A stretch of DNA of 64,000 nt from Terricaulis silvestris (GTDB lineage Bacteria; Pseudomonadota; Alphaproteobacteria; Caulobacterales; Aquidulcibacteraceae): assembly GCF_009792355.1 (NCBI RefSeq), contig NZ_CP047045.1:3002501-3066500 (forward strand), in the 5' to 3' direction. Below are positions 18,355-28,860 of this stretch, in pieces. A program made the position numbers and the translations under genes. Position 1 is the stretch's first letter. Each line of letters begins with the position of its first letter. The notes beneath the pieces are model-generated. The model ran no database searches. It saw nothing but the letters and a program-made list of their open reading frames with translations, and was not told the DNA's origin.

Positions 18355-19077
18355 TCAGCGCAGTTCGAACGTCACGCTCACACTGACGCGCGTTTCGATC
18401 TGGCCCGGCGAAATCGGCGTCGATTGTGCATCGGCGCCTTCCATCCGCGCCATCATCATCGGCATCGGCGGCGAGAACCCGCCGCCTTCCTGCACCGCAA
18501 CGATGCGCACGACGCGCATATTCAGCGCGTTCGCATAAAGCTCCGCCCGCCGGCGCGCTTCAGCGATCGCGTCGCGACGCGCCACATCCAATTGCGCGTC
18601 CGGATCCTGATACGTGAACGAGACCCCGTTCACCGTATTGCCGCCCGCGCCGACGGCCGCATCGATCACGCGCCCGGTATTATCGATCGCGCGCACTTTC
18701 GCCGTCACCGTGTTGTTGGCCTGGTAGCCCGTTATCCGCGGCTGTTGGCCTTCGACATATTGCTGTTGCGGATAGACCGAGACGTTCGACGTCTGGATAT
18801 CGCGCTCGGCGATCCCAGCGCGCCGCAGCGCCGCCGTCAGCGCCGTCATGCGCCGCGCGTTTTCCGCGAGCGCGGCGGCGGCGGTTTGGCCTTCCGTCGT
18901 CACACCGAGATTGATGATCGCCATGTCGGGCCGGCCTTCCGACAGCCCTTCCGCACTCACGCTCAACAGCGTGCCTTGCGTGCTTGGCGCCACGACCTGC
19001 GGCGTCTGCGCCGAAGCCATCGGCGCTGCTGCCGCCGCCATAACGGCGAAGGCCGCCGCAGCTCTACTCAAACTCAT
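18355..19077 (-). CDS. SIMPL-domain periplasmic protein (copy 2)
   Basis: 240 residues from the ATG at 19077, preferred to a start further upstream because AGGAG lies at the right distance and a clean signal peptide follows (SLSRAAAAFAVMAAAAAPMASA). The same SIMPL segments as the neighbour occur in the same order (GLSEGRPDMAIINLGV; ENARRMTALTAALRRAGIAE; NTVNGVSFTYQDPDAQLD). Copies 1 and 2 are clearly a tandem duplication, with long near-identical stretches. Separate transcription is likely because a terminator lies between them. Confidence 0.9.
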   Translation of the reverse strand: MSLSRAAAAFAVMAAAAAPMASAQTPQVVAPSTQGTLLSVSAEGLSEGRPDMAIINLGVTTEGQTAAAALAENARRMTALTAALRRAGIAERDIQTSNVSVYPQQQYVEGQQPRITGYQANNTVTAKVRAIDNTGRVIDAAVGAGGNTVNGVSFTYQDPDAQLDVARRDAIAEARRRAELYANALNMRVVRIVAVQEGGGFSPPMPMMMARMEGADAQSTPISPGQIETRVSVSVTFELR

Positions 19078-19232
19078 CTGGAAACTCCTGGTCGTCCCTT
19101 GCGGGCGCGAGATTGGAATGGAGGGCGCCCGAATTGCGGCGGAGTCACGCACTCCCGCCCCGTTCCCAAGAAAGTGAGCGCGGCAACCTTTGTTCCCCGC
19201 CGCGCGTTGAATCCGGGACACAGGAGTCCCTC

Positions 19233-19406
19233 ATGCCCCACAAAGACACCCACGCTCCGAAGAAAACCGAGACCCCGCCGCCAAAGCCCAAAAAGGTCCG
19301 CGACGCCGGCCCCGACGCGATGGCCAATCCACCAAAGAAGTGGAACGACACCGACGAAGCCAGCGACGAAAGCTTCCCCGCCAGCGATCCGCCGGGGAAG
19401 TACTAG
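19233..19406 (+). CDS. Small hydrophilic protein with [11 protein letters not shown] motif (57 aa, copy 1)
   Basis: The ATG at 19233 is preceded by AGGAG (19222-19226). A Lys/Pro-rich N-terminus leads into [12 protein letters not shown], then [16 protein letters not shown] near the end. A second gene 390 bases downstream (19795-19959) encodes the same C-terminal pattern, which supports both as real genes. Short proteins with this ending are widespread in alphaproteobacteria and uncharacterised. No signal peptide or membrane segment. Confidence 0.8.
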   Translation: MPHKDTHAPKKTETPPPKPKKVRDAGPDAMANPPKKWNDTDEASDESFPASDPPGKY

Positions 19407-19420
19407 CGTCGACGCTTCGA

Positions 19421-19708
19421 TCATTGATTGAGATGCGCGCGTTCTCGATTGCGAGCTAAGTCGCGCTTGCCGATTTTTATCGTGATGGTGCCATGCTCGT
19501 TCACGGCGACTGAGCTGTGCTTGTCGATGGAAGAGCCGGAATTGCGGCGTTTGCGCCAAAAACGCGTCAAGTAGTAGGCGACACCAATCGTCGCCAACAC
19601 GAACGCAAAGGCTATCATCCCGGGACCCGCCTCGGGATACATCAAGGCAGATCCAGCCAAGGCTAGATCAACCGCCCAAAAGAGCATGTGAGGCGCGAGA
19701 CGTGGCAC
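19421..19708 (-). CDS. Small two-TM protein, 95 aa, hypothetical
   Basis: 95 residues on the minus strand between the two [11 protein letters not shown] genes. Two hydrophobic stretches (about 6-22 and 30-47, ending FWRKRRN) are followed by a polar tail with NEHGTITIKIGKRDLARNRE. The hydrophobic-hydrophobic-basic layout favours a real gene, but no ribosome-binding site stands out and G+C is lower than in the flanking genes. Function unknown. Confidence 0.55.
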   Translation of the reverse strand: MPRLAPHMLFWAVDLALAGSALMYPEAGPGMIAFAFVLATIGVAYYLTRFWRKRRNSGSSIDKHSSVAVNEHGTITIKIGKRDLARNRERAHLNQ

Positions 19709-19725
19709 CGCGCAATCGTATCTGA

Positions 19726-19959
<234 letters not shown>

Positions 19960-20006
19960 AAACCCCAGCTAAATCAGCGCATCCGAATCGTTTCGGCGAA
20001 TCGCTG

Positions 20007-20012
20007 TATAAT
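20007..20012 (+). promoter_or_regulatory. Perfect TATAAT -10 element upstream of dnaG
   Basis: TATAAT at 20007-20012 would place transcription start near 20019, about 21 bases before the dnaG ATG. No good -35 hexamer is found at 16-18 bases, so only the -10 is supported. Confidence 0.5.
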
Positions 20013-20039
20013 AGGCCCAGCGTCTCACTTCAGGTTTTC

Positions 20040-21944
20040 ATGCGGTTCACCGACACCTTGCTACGAGAGGTGCGCGACCGGGTTTCGATTGCCGACTACG
20101 CCGGCAAGCGTCTGACCTGGGATAAGCGCAAAACCCGCCCTTCGGCGGGTGACTTCTGGGCGTGCTGTCCGTTCCACCAAGAGAAGACGTCCTCGTTCCA
20201 CGTCCTCGACCAGAAGGGCATCTTCAACTGCTTCGGCTGCGCCGAAAAAGGCGACGTGTTCGGCCTGTGCATGAAGCTCGAAGGCCTCTCCTTCCCCGAA
20301 GCCGTCGAACGTCTCGCCGAATACGCCGGCGTGCCGCTGCCCAAGGATGACTACGCCGATCGCGGCCAAGACGATCGCAGGAAGCGCCTGCTCTCGATCA
20401 CCGCCCGCACCGCGAAACTCTACGCCGACGCGCTGCGCTCCTCGGGCGGCGCCGACGCGCGCAAGTATCTGCAAGGCCGCGGCATCGGCGCGGACGTCAT
20501 CGAGCAATTCGGCATCGGCCTCGCGCCCGACGAATGGACCTGGGCGCTCGACAAACTCAAACTCGAAGGCTTCACCGCCGAAGAAATCGTCGCCGCCGGC
20601 GTCGCGCGCGAAGGCGATGAAGGCAAGCGCGCCATCGACACTTTCCGCGGCCGCATCACCTTCGAAATCCACGATCCAAGCGGAAAAGTGATCGGCTTCG
20701 GCGGCCGTGCGTTGGCCAAGGACGCCAAAGCCAAATACATCAACAGCCCCGAAAGCCCGCTCTATTCCAAGAGCCGCGTGCTCTATCGCTTAAAGCAAGC
20801 TCGCGAATTGCTGGCGCGCACCAAGGCCAACGGGCTCGTGGTCGGCGAAGGCTATCTCGATGTCATCGCCTTCGAACGCGCCGGCATCGCCGCGGTCGCC
20901 CCGTGCGGCACCGCGCTCACCGAAGACCAACTGCAACTGCTCTGGCGCTCCGGCGGCGAGCCGATCTTCTGCTATGACGGCGACACCGCAGGCCGTCGCG
21001 CCGCCGACAAAGCCATCGATCTCGCCATTCCGCATTTGGCGCCGAGCCACACGCTCAAGATCGCCTACGCCCCCGAAGGCCAAGACCCCGACGACATCTT
21101 CCGCGCCGGCGGCGCCGATGCACTCAACGCGCTGCTTGAAGCTGCCGCCCCCGCCTCCACGGCGTTGTTCGATCGCGAACACGCCCGCCACGGCCTCGCG
21201 ACACCCGAAGCCCGCGCCGCGCTCCAAGCCGCGCTCAAGGAAGCCGCCGGCAAGATCGCCGACCGCGACACATCCCGCGCCTACTTCAGCGATCTCCTCC
21301 AGCGCTACAACGCCCTCATCCGCGCCCAGCGCCCAGCCTGGACCCCGCCCCAACCCGGCCAACGCTGGGGCCGCAACGCGCCCCCACCCGGCGCCACCAC
21401 CGAACTCAAGGCTCAAGCCCCAGCGCGCGCCCGTCCCGCCGCCGAAAACTTCCTGCGCGCCGCGGTGGATCATCCCGAAGTCCTCGCCCGCTACGCCGAC
21501 TGGCTCGACCGCCTCGCTGTCGCCGACCCCGAACTGGCCGCCATCCGCGACACCCTGGTGGGTCTGGCGGATGCCCATGAGGCGTCTGGGGCCATTGACC
21601 GGGAGGTCTTGAGCCTCCATCTCACCCGATCGGGTCAAGAACGCGCCGCGGCGCGCGTTTTGCGCTGGAAACACGATGCGAAGCCGCCAGGGACCTCGAA
21701 GCCGCCAACCGGCTACGAGGCCCGCCCAGAAGAATGGGCCGCCCTGGCTTCACTCCACGTCGTGCTTCCCGCGATCAGGGAGGAACTCGCCGAGCTAAAA
21801 CGGGCGGCGGCCGAAGGCGACGATGACGCTTTCGCCCGCTTTCAGGCTTTGAACAAAGAGGCGTTGGCCATCGAGATCCGCGCCCGTGAAGCCAAGCTTG
21901 ATGATGACGTGCAGCAAGACGATGCCGGCGACCTAGTCGCCTAG
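20040..21944 (+). CDS. dnaG: DNA primase
   Basis: 634 residues. An N-terminal CHC2-type zinc finger has ligands Cys43, His46, Cys64 and Cys67 (CPFH ... FNCFGC). The TOPRIM core follows (VVGEGYLDVIAFERAG, then CYDGDTAGRRAADKA with the metal-binding acidic residues). The C-terminal part is the DnaB-helicase-binding domain. It makes RNA primers at the replication fork. It is followed by rpoD with 6 bases between, the conserved remnant of the macromolecular-synthesis operon. Confidence 0.97.
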   Translation: MRFTDTLLREVRDRVSIADYAGKRLTWDKRKTRPSAGDFWACCPFHQEKTSSFHVLDQKGIFNCFGCAEKGDVFGLCMKLEGLSFPEAVERLAEYAGVPLPKDDYADRGQDDRRKRLLSITARTAKLYADALRSSGGADARKYLQGRGIGADVIEQFGIGLAPDEWTWALDKLKLEGFTAEEIVAAGVAREGDEGKRAIDTFRGRITFEIHDPSGKVIGFGGRALAKDAKAKYINSPESPLYSKSRVLYRLKQARELLARTKANGLVVGEGYLDVIAFERAGIAAVAPCGTALTEDQLQLLWRSGGEPIFCYDGDTAGRRAADKAIDLAIPHLAPSHTLKIAYAPEGQDPDDIFRAGGADALNALLEAAAPASTALFDREHARHGLATPEARAALQAALKEAAGKIADRDTSRAYFSDLLQRYNALIRAQRPAWTPPQPGQRWGRNAPPPGATTELKAQAPARARPAAENFLRAAVDHPEVLARYADWLDRLAVADPELAAIRDTLVGLADAHEASGAIDREVLSLHLTRSGQERAAARVLRWKHDAKPPGTSKPPTGYEARPEEWAALASLHVVLPAIREELAELKRAAAEGDDDAFARFQALNKEALAIEIRAREAKLDDDVQQDDAGDLVA

Positions 21945-21950
21945 AGAGAA

Positions 21951-24053
<2,103 letters not shown>

Positions 24054-24058
24054 GACGC

Positions 24059-25498
24059 ATGGCTGGCCCGAGCATCGATCAGCGCCGCCTCGACGAGTTG
24101 GTTGCCCAACCGTCCGAGACATTGAATGTCGAGCTGAAAAGCTGGCTCGACCTCTCTGATGCACACGGAGCAGCGAAGGTCGCCCGCGCGGCGTTGGCCA
24201 TTCGCAATCGCAACGGCGGATTCATCGTCATCGGGTTCGACGACAAGACGCTCAAGCCGCTACCGGTGCCCGTCGGCATGGACGTGGTGAGCGCGTTTCA
24301 CGTCGACACCGTGCAAGGCATTGTTTCGCAGTTCGCGTTCGAAAAGTTTGAAGTGACCGTTGGGTTTGGCGTGCGTGACGGAGTTCAGCACCCGATCATC
24401 TCGATCCCAGAGGGCGTCAAAACACCAGTCGCGGCGAAAGCCGACCTGTTTAATCCCACGGACCCAAAGAAACGTGTGATCGCCCGCGGCGACGTATTTT
24501 TTCGCACGCTGGAATCCAACGGCACTCCCAGCACGGCTGTCGCAAGACCGGAGGACTGGAAAGATATTGTCGAGATTTGCTTCGACAACCGCGAAGCAGA
24601 TCTCGGAAGATTTCTTCGGCGTCAACTGGCATCACATAGCGCCGCCGAACTCTTGAATGCCCTTCAGGGTGGACCCGGTGGCGGCGAACCGGAAAAAAAA
24701 AGAATCTCCTTGAAGGAAGCTAGTTCAGCCGTCCTGGAACGAGGCTATCAACGCTACCTTGAGGCCATTGGCGGCCGTTCGCTATCGGACGAGGAAAAAG
24801 CACTCCTTGACCACGGCACGTGGAGTGTTGGCCTTCAATTCGAACCTGCGAGAGAAGGCGAGGTTGCAGACGAAGCATTCTTCTCGACCGTCACATCAAG
24901 CAACCCGGGGTACACTGGGTGGCCAGTTTGGCTCGACTCTCGCGGCTTCCGAAACACTGCCGATCAGCCCTACGTCTCTTCGAACGGATGGGAAGCGCTG
25001 ATCGTATCCGCTGAAAGCGGCTGGATGTCTTCGACCCATTTCGATTTCATGCGATTTGAACCCAACGGGGCGTTTTACCTTCGCCGCGTCCTTCAAGACG
25101 ATACAACACCGAACAAGATCACGCCCAACGAGGCCTTTGATCCACTTCTCATGATCTATCGCGTCGCCGAAGTGGTTGCGGTTGCGCTCGCTATTGGAAA
25201 GGGGCTGAAGTTCGATCAACAGCAAACCCGACTGGGGCTTACTTTTTACTGGACGGGTCTAAGGGGCAGAAAGCTGGTCCGATGGGCCGACGATTTTCGC
25301 ATGACTTTGTCCTATGACGTATGCCGCGAGGACACGATCACCACATTTATCGACTTGCCGCTGGATACTGCACCCAACGCTATCGCACCGACAGTTGATG
25401 CAGCGACCAAACCACTTATCGCGGCGTTCGGTGGGAAGCGCATTCCGGCAGAGGATATTGAGGCGCACGTTGCGAAGCTGCTTGAACGTCGCCTTTGA
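24059..25498 (+). CDS. AlbA_2 (Schlafen-type) putative DNA/nucleic-acid-binding protein
   Basis: 479 residues. The first 150 match the AlbA_2 domain pattern: [11 protein letters not shown], then [24 protein letters not shown], the place where related proteins have E..EFK and A.AN..GG.l.iGv.d. The remaining 330 residues are not recognised; they contain aromatic-rich stretches ([26 protein letters not shown]). G+C and codon use look lower than in rpoD or dnaG, suggesting acquisition. It starts 5 bases after the rpoD stop. Proteins with AlbA_2 domains act in nucleic-acid binding and sometimes in defence; no function can be assigned here. Confidence 0.75.
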   Translation: MAGPSIDQRRLDELVAQPSETLNVELKSWLDLSDAHGAAKVARAALAIRNRNGGFIVIGFDDKTLKPLPVPVGMDVVSAFHVDTVQGIVSQFAFEKFEVTVGFGVRDGVQHPIISIPEGVKTPVAAKADLFNPTDPKKRVIARGDVFFRTLESNGTPSTAVARPEDWKDIVEICFDNREADLGRFLRRQLASHSAAELLNALQGGPGGGEPEKKRISLKEASSAVLERGYQRYLEAIGGRSLSDEEKALLDHGTWSVGLQFEPAREGEVADEAFFSTVTSSNPGYTGWPVWLDSRGFRNTADQPYVSSNGWEALIVSAESGWMSSTHFDFMRFEPNGAFYLRRVLQDDTTPNKITPNEAFDPLLMIYRVAEVVAVALAIGKGLKFDQQQTRLGLTFYWTGLRGRKLVRWADDFRMTLSYDVCREDTITTFIDLPLDTAPNAIAPTVDAATKPLIAAFGGKRIPAEDIEAHVAKLLERRL

Positions 25499-25513
25499 CC
25501 TCACCTAGGTCTA

Positions 25514-25543
25514 TATGACGAACCACGAGCATTCTGCTAGAAT
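25514..25543 (+). promoter_or_regulatory. Extended -10 promoter of the toxin-antitoxin operon
   Basis: TGC followed by TAGAAT (25535-25543) is an extended -10; ATGACG or TATGAC lies 17-18 bases upstream. The predicted start is near 25550, one base before the ATG at 25551, so the antitoxin message would be essentially leaderless. This favours 25551 over the ATG at 25515, which lies inside the promoter. Confidence 0.5.
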
Positions 25544-25550
25544 GCAACCC

Positions 25551-25844
25551 ATGCCCGCCGACACGCTCACCATCTCCATCCCCGGCCCGCTTGCGGACGA
25601 AGTCCGCGCGGCGGCGGAGGCGCGCGGCGTCTCGCCGGAAGAATACGTGCGCCAGCAACTCGCCTGGGACATCGCCATGGACGGCGATCCCATCGAGCAA
25701 GCTGGCGTCGAAGAAGATGAGGCGGCGCTGGCGGACTTTGAGGTCACGGGCATGGGTGTCCCGTGGGAAGAAGTCCGCGACTGGATGAAATCGTGGGGCA
25801 CCGCCAACGAGCTTCCGCGGCCTCAACCGCGCAAACTCCGCTAG
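25551..25844 (+). CDS. Antitoxin of a ParDE/RelBE-like module (ribbon-helix-helix type)
   Basis: 97 residues from the ATG at 25551. The N-terminus TLTISIPGPLADEVRAAAEARGVSPEEYVRQQL has the strand-helix-helix pattern of CopG/ParD-like DNA-binding antitoxins. An acidic middle (VEEDEAALADFE) leads to a C-terminal VPWEEVRDWMKSWGT segment typical of antitoxins that wrap the partner toxin. It lies 6 bases before the toxin gene. It should neutralise the toxin and repress the shared promoter. Confidence 0.85.
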   Translation: MPADTLTISIPGPLADEVRAAAEARGVSPEEYVRQQLAWDIAMDGDPIEQAGVEEDEAALADFEVTGMGVPWEEVRDWMKSWGTANELPRPQPRKLR

Positions 25845-25850
25845 CGACGC

Positions 25851-26132
25851 TTGCACCGCGTACTTTTCACCGAGCGCGCACGCGCCGATCTCGACAGACT
25901 TCACGCCTTCCTCGACGCTAAGAGCCCGCGTGCAGCCAAGCGCGCTGTTCAGCGCATCATCGAAGGCATCGACCTACTGGCGCTCTTTCCACGCTCCGGC
26001 GTGATCGTGAAAGGCGACCTCCGTAACGCCTTTATCCGCTTCGGCCACAGCCGCTACGTCGTGCGCTACAAGATCGATGCGGACACCGTGCTGATCACGC
26101 GCATCTGGCATGGCAAGGAAGCGCGCAAGTAA
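25851..26132 (+). CDS. ParE/RelE-superfamily toxin
   Basis: 93 residues from a TTG at 25851. The sequence VLFTERARADLDRLHAFLDAKSP, ALFPRSG, then FIRFGHSRYVVRYKIDADTVLITRIWHG follows the RelE/ParE fold order (helix pair then beta-sheet with the conserved R and terminal H). It probably poisons gyrase (ParE-like) or translation (RelE-like); the choice cannot be made from sequence alone. It is paired with the antitoxin in the usual antitoxin-first order. Confidence 0.87.
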   Translation: MHRVLFTERARADLDRLHAFLDAKSPRAAKRAVQRIIEGIDLLALFPRSGVIVKGDLRNAFIRFGHSRYVVRYKIDADTVLITRIWHGKEARK

Positions 26133-26208
26133 TCCGCCCGAAAAATACGAGGATAACCCGCCCCCAATCCGACCGACCCCACCACCGGCGTAAACTCCAC
26201 GCCGACAA

Positions 26209-26859
26209 ATGCAGACAGCCACACTCCCCCGCACCGCGCCGCTCGCGCTTTGGCGCATCGCGGAAGCGTTTCTGCACGTCCTGCATTCGCTCTTCGGCGC
26301 GCCTGAAGACGTCGCGCGCGAACACACGCTAACGCGCCGCGCTCACACGCTCATGCTCTCCTGGCTGCGCGTCGGCGAAGCGCTGCTGCGCCGGCTTCTC
26401 CTCATCGAAGCCGCGGCGTTCCCCCAAACCATCACGCCCCAACGCGCACGCCACCCGCGCCAACGCGCACGCAAACTCATGAGCTTCACCCCCGAAAATC
26501 CGGAGGATTGGCGCGTCGCCTTCCGCTGCTTTGTGAACCTATCCTCCCCCGCTCGCGGGGGAGGTGGTCGCGAAGCGATCGGAGGGGGCGCAAACGCGCC
26601 AATGTCAAACGTCTGCGCCTCCGATCGCCCCGCCGGCTTCCGCTCCGCCTGGCCCCTCGCCGAACGCTACGAAGCCCTGCTCCGCGTCTTCAACGCGCCG
26701 CACGCGTTCGCACGCCGTCTAGCCAAGCGCCTCCACGCCCAACCGCAACGCCTCAGCGCCGTGCTCGAAGCGCCCGACGATTATTTCCATCGCGTCGATC
26801 AAGCCGAAGAACTCACCGCCGCCGCCAAGAGCGCGTGGCGAAAGCCCGACACCAGTTGA
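26209..26859 (+). CDS. Hypothetical protein carrying an in-frame palindromic repeat
   Basis: 216 residues, unrecognised, Arg/Ala/Leu-rich, with helical segments (APLALWRIAEAFLHVLHSLFG; RRAHTLMLSWLRVGEALLRR) and no signal peptide. A REP-like element (26543-26588) is translated in the middle, giving SSPARGGGGREAIGGGA (about residues 112-127) between two otherwise continuous halves. The C-terminal half (AWPLAERYEALLRVFNAP ... RLSAVLEAPDDYFHRV) looks protein-like, so the insertion seems to have kept the frame. Coding status is moderately supported by codon bias. Confidence 0.65.
   Translation: MQTATLPRTAPLALWRIAEAFLHVLHSLFGAPEDVAREHTLTRRAHTLMLSWLRVGEALLRRLLLIEAAAFPQTITPQRARHPRQRARKLMSFTPENPEDWRVAFRCFVNLSSPARGGGGREAIGGGANAPMSNVCASDRPAGFRSAWPLAERYEALLRVFNAPHAFARRLAKRLHAQPQRLSAVLEAPDDYFHRVDQAEELTAAAKSAWRKPDTS
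26543..26588 (+). repeat. REP-like palindromic element inside a coding region
   Basis: CCTCCCCCG-CTCG-CGGGGGAGG (26543-26564) is a perfect hairpin, followed by TCGC-GAA-GCGA and then GGAGGGGG. The same order occurs on the opposite strand in the intergenic element at 16.1-16.2 kb, so this is a second member of one repeat family. Confidence 0.75.
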
Positions 26860-26898
26860 CCTCGCACTTTCGCGCCCTCTAAGTTTCGGCACTAGGGG

Positions 26899-27594
26899 AT
26901 GTCCAACATGATCCGAATTCTCGCAGCAGCACTGTTCAGCGCAGCGCTTTGCGCCTGCGCGTCCGTGCCGGAAAACCTGACGCTCGACGCCACTTCAAAT
27001 CGCGGACTCATCATCGTCGAAGCGACGCCAAGCCTGACTGGGGTCGCCATGCCGGACTTCAGCCTCAACATCGCGCGCTATTCCGACGCGGAAAATCGCC
27101 TCGACGCCAATTCCTTCGGCGGCTGGGCCGGTGTGAACGACGCGACACGCGGACCGAATGGGCGCTACTGGATTGCCGCACAAGCCGAGCCCGGTCGGTA
27201 CGTCATCACCGGCCTCACCCACCAGAGCTTCTGGGTCTCGTGTTTCAACTCCGGCACGCGCGCCTTCGATGTGCGCCCAGGCGAAGTTGTCTTCCTGGGC
27301 CGCCTCGATCCTCTGCCTGCCCTGCTAACAATGGCGCGCACACTGCCACCGTCGACGAGCACCTACGTATTCGCGATGGATCAGCGCATCTCGATTGTCG
27401 GCCCGGATCGAATTCCTGATTGGCAACCCACCGTCGATGCCTACGTGCGCGGCGCGTTTCCCAATGTCACCGCTCCCGTCACCGCCGGCGGCTCGGATCA
27501 AGTCACGTTCAACACCGGCTGGGATATGACGCGCAGCAAGCGTGTATGCGGCGGCTATTACGCGCCCTCAGGCGCACAGCCGCAGGCGAACTAG
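26899..27594 (+). CDS. Hypothetical lipoprotein, 231 aa
   Basis: The N-terminal signal ends in LCACAS, a lipobox with the lipidated Cys near residue 20. The remaining 210 residues are beta-rich (GLIIVEATPSLTGVAMPDFSL; RYWIAAQAEPGRYVITGLTH), with several Cys (SCFN, VCGG) that could form disulfides. No known domain is recognised. Its TAG abuts the stop codon of the convergent small lipoprotein (TAGCTA). Confidence 0.78.
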   Translation: MSNMIRILAAALFSAALCACASVPENLTLDATSNRGLIIVEATPSLTGVAMPDFSLNIARYSDAENRLDANSFGGWAGVNDATRGPNGRYWIAAQAEPGRYVITGLTHQSFWVSCFNSGTRAFDVRPGEVVFLGRLDPLPALLTMARTLPPSTSTYVFAMDQRISIVGPDRIPDWQPTVDAYVRGAFPNVTAPVTAGGSDQVTFNTGWDMTRSKRVCGGYYAPSGAQPQAN

Positions 27595-27840
27595 CTACGG
27601 CGTCGGCGTCCGGATCGGATCCGTCGCGCCAATCGGCCGGCCATTCTCATCGACCGCATCGTCCTGCTTCTCAGCCGCCGGCTCGCCTTCGTTACGCGGA
27701 ACAGTCGTCGACGTCTCACCGCCACCCGGCGTCGCACTCACATCATTCGCCGGCGCAGCAACGCTGTCGCCGGTGTCAGCGCCCGTGCACGCCGCCAGCG
27801 CCACGAACGAGCCAATGGCCAGCACCTGATAAATCCGCAT
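27595..27840 (-). CDS. Small lipoprotein, 81 aa
   Basis: The ATG at 27840 is preferred to 27846 because GGAG lies 7 bases before it. The signal peptide MRIYQVLAIGSFVALAAC ends in a lipobox LAAC (Cys18). The mature part is short, Gly/Pro/Asp-rich and low in complexity (TPGGGETSTTVP, ENGRPIGATDPIRTPTP). A probable envelope lipoprotein of unknown function. Confidence 0.68.
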   Translation of the reverse strand: MRIYQVLAIGSFVALAACTGADTGDSVAAPANDVSATPGGGETSTTVPRNEGEPAAEKQDDAVDENGRPIGATDPIRTPTP

Positions 27841-27931
27841 CGCCATCTCCGTCGCCCTGACAAAGCCCAGAGCCGCGAAAGCGTTCCGGCGGGAACTTTC
27901 GCACAAAGATGTCCCGCGCTACGTTCACATC

Positions 27932-28132
27932 ATGGCGCGCGCACTCATCATCGCCGGCATCGTGCTCTTAGCGCTCGGCTTGCTGTGGCCGTGGCTGTCG
28001 AAATTGGGACTAGGCCGTCTCCCCGGCGACATCGTGGTCCGCCGCGAAAATTTCAGCCTCTACTTCCCGATCGTCACCAGCCTGATCGCCAGCGCCGTAC
28101 TCACGCTGCTGTTCTGGCTGTTCCGCCGCTAA
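27932..28132 (+). CDS. DUF2905 family small membrane protein
   Basis: 66 residues with two transmembrane helices: ALIIAGIVLLALGLLWPWL (about 4-22), and VTSLIASAVLTLLFWLF at the end, separated by GLGRLPGDIVVRRENFSLYFPI. The GRLPGDI and F.FPI motifs are the DUF2905 signature. Function unknown. Its TAA shares a CTAA tetranucleotide with the TAG of the convergent oxygenase. Confidence 0.88.
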   Translation: MARALIIAGIVLLALGLLWPWLSKLGLGRLPGDIVVRRENFSLYFPIVTSLIASAVLTLLFWLFRR

Positions 28133-28728
28133 GCGTAGTTGAAGCTCACACTGACGCGCGCCTTCTTCGCGGCATTCGCCGGCACTTCGTGACGCACAAA
28201 GCTCTCCCACATCAGCACCTCGCCCGCTTTCGGCGTCACATACACAAACGTCCGCTCACTCTCCGGCGCATCCTCGCCGCGCGTCGGCGCCGCCATCATC
28301 ATCGCGAGCCGAGGATCTTCCAGCTTCAGCGCCGAGGCGCCAGCAGGCACATCGACATAGAACGTCCCACTCAACACCGAATGCGGATGGATGTGCCCCG
28401 AATGCGCGCCACCGGGCTCGAGCACGTTGATCCAAATCGAATCCAACTTCAGCTTCCGCGTGCTCGCAAAGTTCAGCTCCCGCGCGAAAGCGGCAGCATG
28501 CTTATCCAACAGCTTCGCTAGCGTGCTAAACTCGGGATTGCGTTGTGGCAGATCGTTGAGCGACGCATACGAGGTGTACCCGCGATAGCCCTTCTCCTTG
28601 CTCCACGCCTTCCCCGCTTCATCCTCCGCCGCGATCATGCGGCACGACGCGAGCAGCGCGCGCAGGTCCACCCCCTCCACCGCGGCGCGGTAGAGCTTGG
28701 TCACGAACAGCGTCTTGATCTCGGCCAT
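28129..28728 (-). CDS. 2OG-Fe(II) oxygenase family protein (TIGR02466-like)
   Basis: 199 residues. The pattern LDSIWINVLEPGGAHSGHIHPHSVLSGTFY carries HxH metal-ligand candidates, and VLMWESFVRHEVPAN....RVSVSFN supplies the distal His and the Arg that binds 2-oxoglutarate. This matches the short putative 2OG-Fe(II) oxygenases found across proteobacteria and cyanophages. The substrate is unknown. It ends in a shared CTAA with DUF2905. Confidence 0.86.
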   Translation of the reverse strand: MAEIKTLFVTKLYRAAVEGVDLRALLASCRMIAAEDEAGKAWSKEKGYRGYTSYASLNDLPQRNPEFSTLAKLLDKHAAAFARELNFASTRKLKLDSIWINVLEPGGAHSGHIHPHSVLSGTFYVDVPAGASALKLEDPRLAMMMAAPTRGEDAPESERTFVYVTPKAGEVLMWESFVRHEVPANAAKKARVSVSFNYA

Positions 28729-28777
28729 GGCGCCTTAAAGCGCGCGGTGCGCGCTTCCGCAATTCCATTCGCCCGAC

Positions 28778-28805
28778 AAAAAAGCGCCCCCGCGAACGGG
28801 GGCGC
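28778..28805 (-). terminator. Rho-independent terminator
   Basis: A 9-bp stem GCGCCCCCG/CGGGGGCGC with a CGAA loop (28784-28805) is followed on the minus strand by six T residues (A-run 28778-28783). It lies 55 bases past the stop of the minus-strand periplasmic gene and 50 bases before the next minus-strand gene. Confidence 0.87.
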
Positions 28806-28860
28806 TAGGCGGATCACGCATCACCGCGGGAGGCGAACGATGCGCTTGGGCAGAAAAGCG

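Noticed and set aside
20790-21674. Minus-strand open frame of 294 codons
   Set aside because: Antisense to dnaG; Gly/Ala-rich shadow.
25515-25550. Upstream ATG as the antitoxin start
   Set aside because: It lies within the predicted promoter and adds residues not typical of the family; the ATG at 25551 begins the conserved part.
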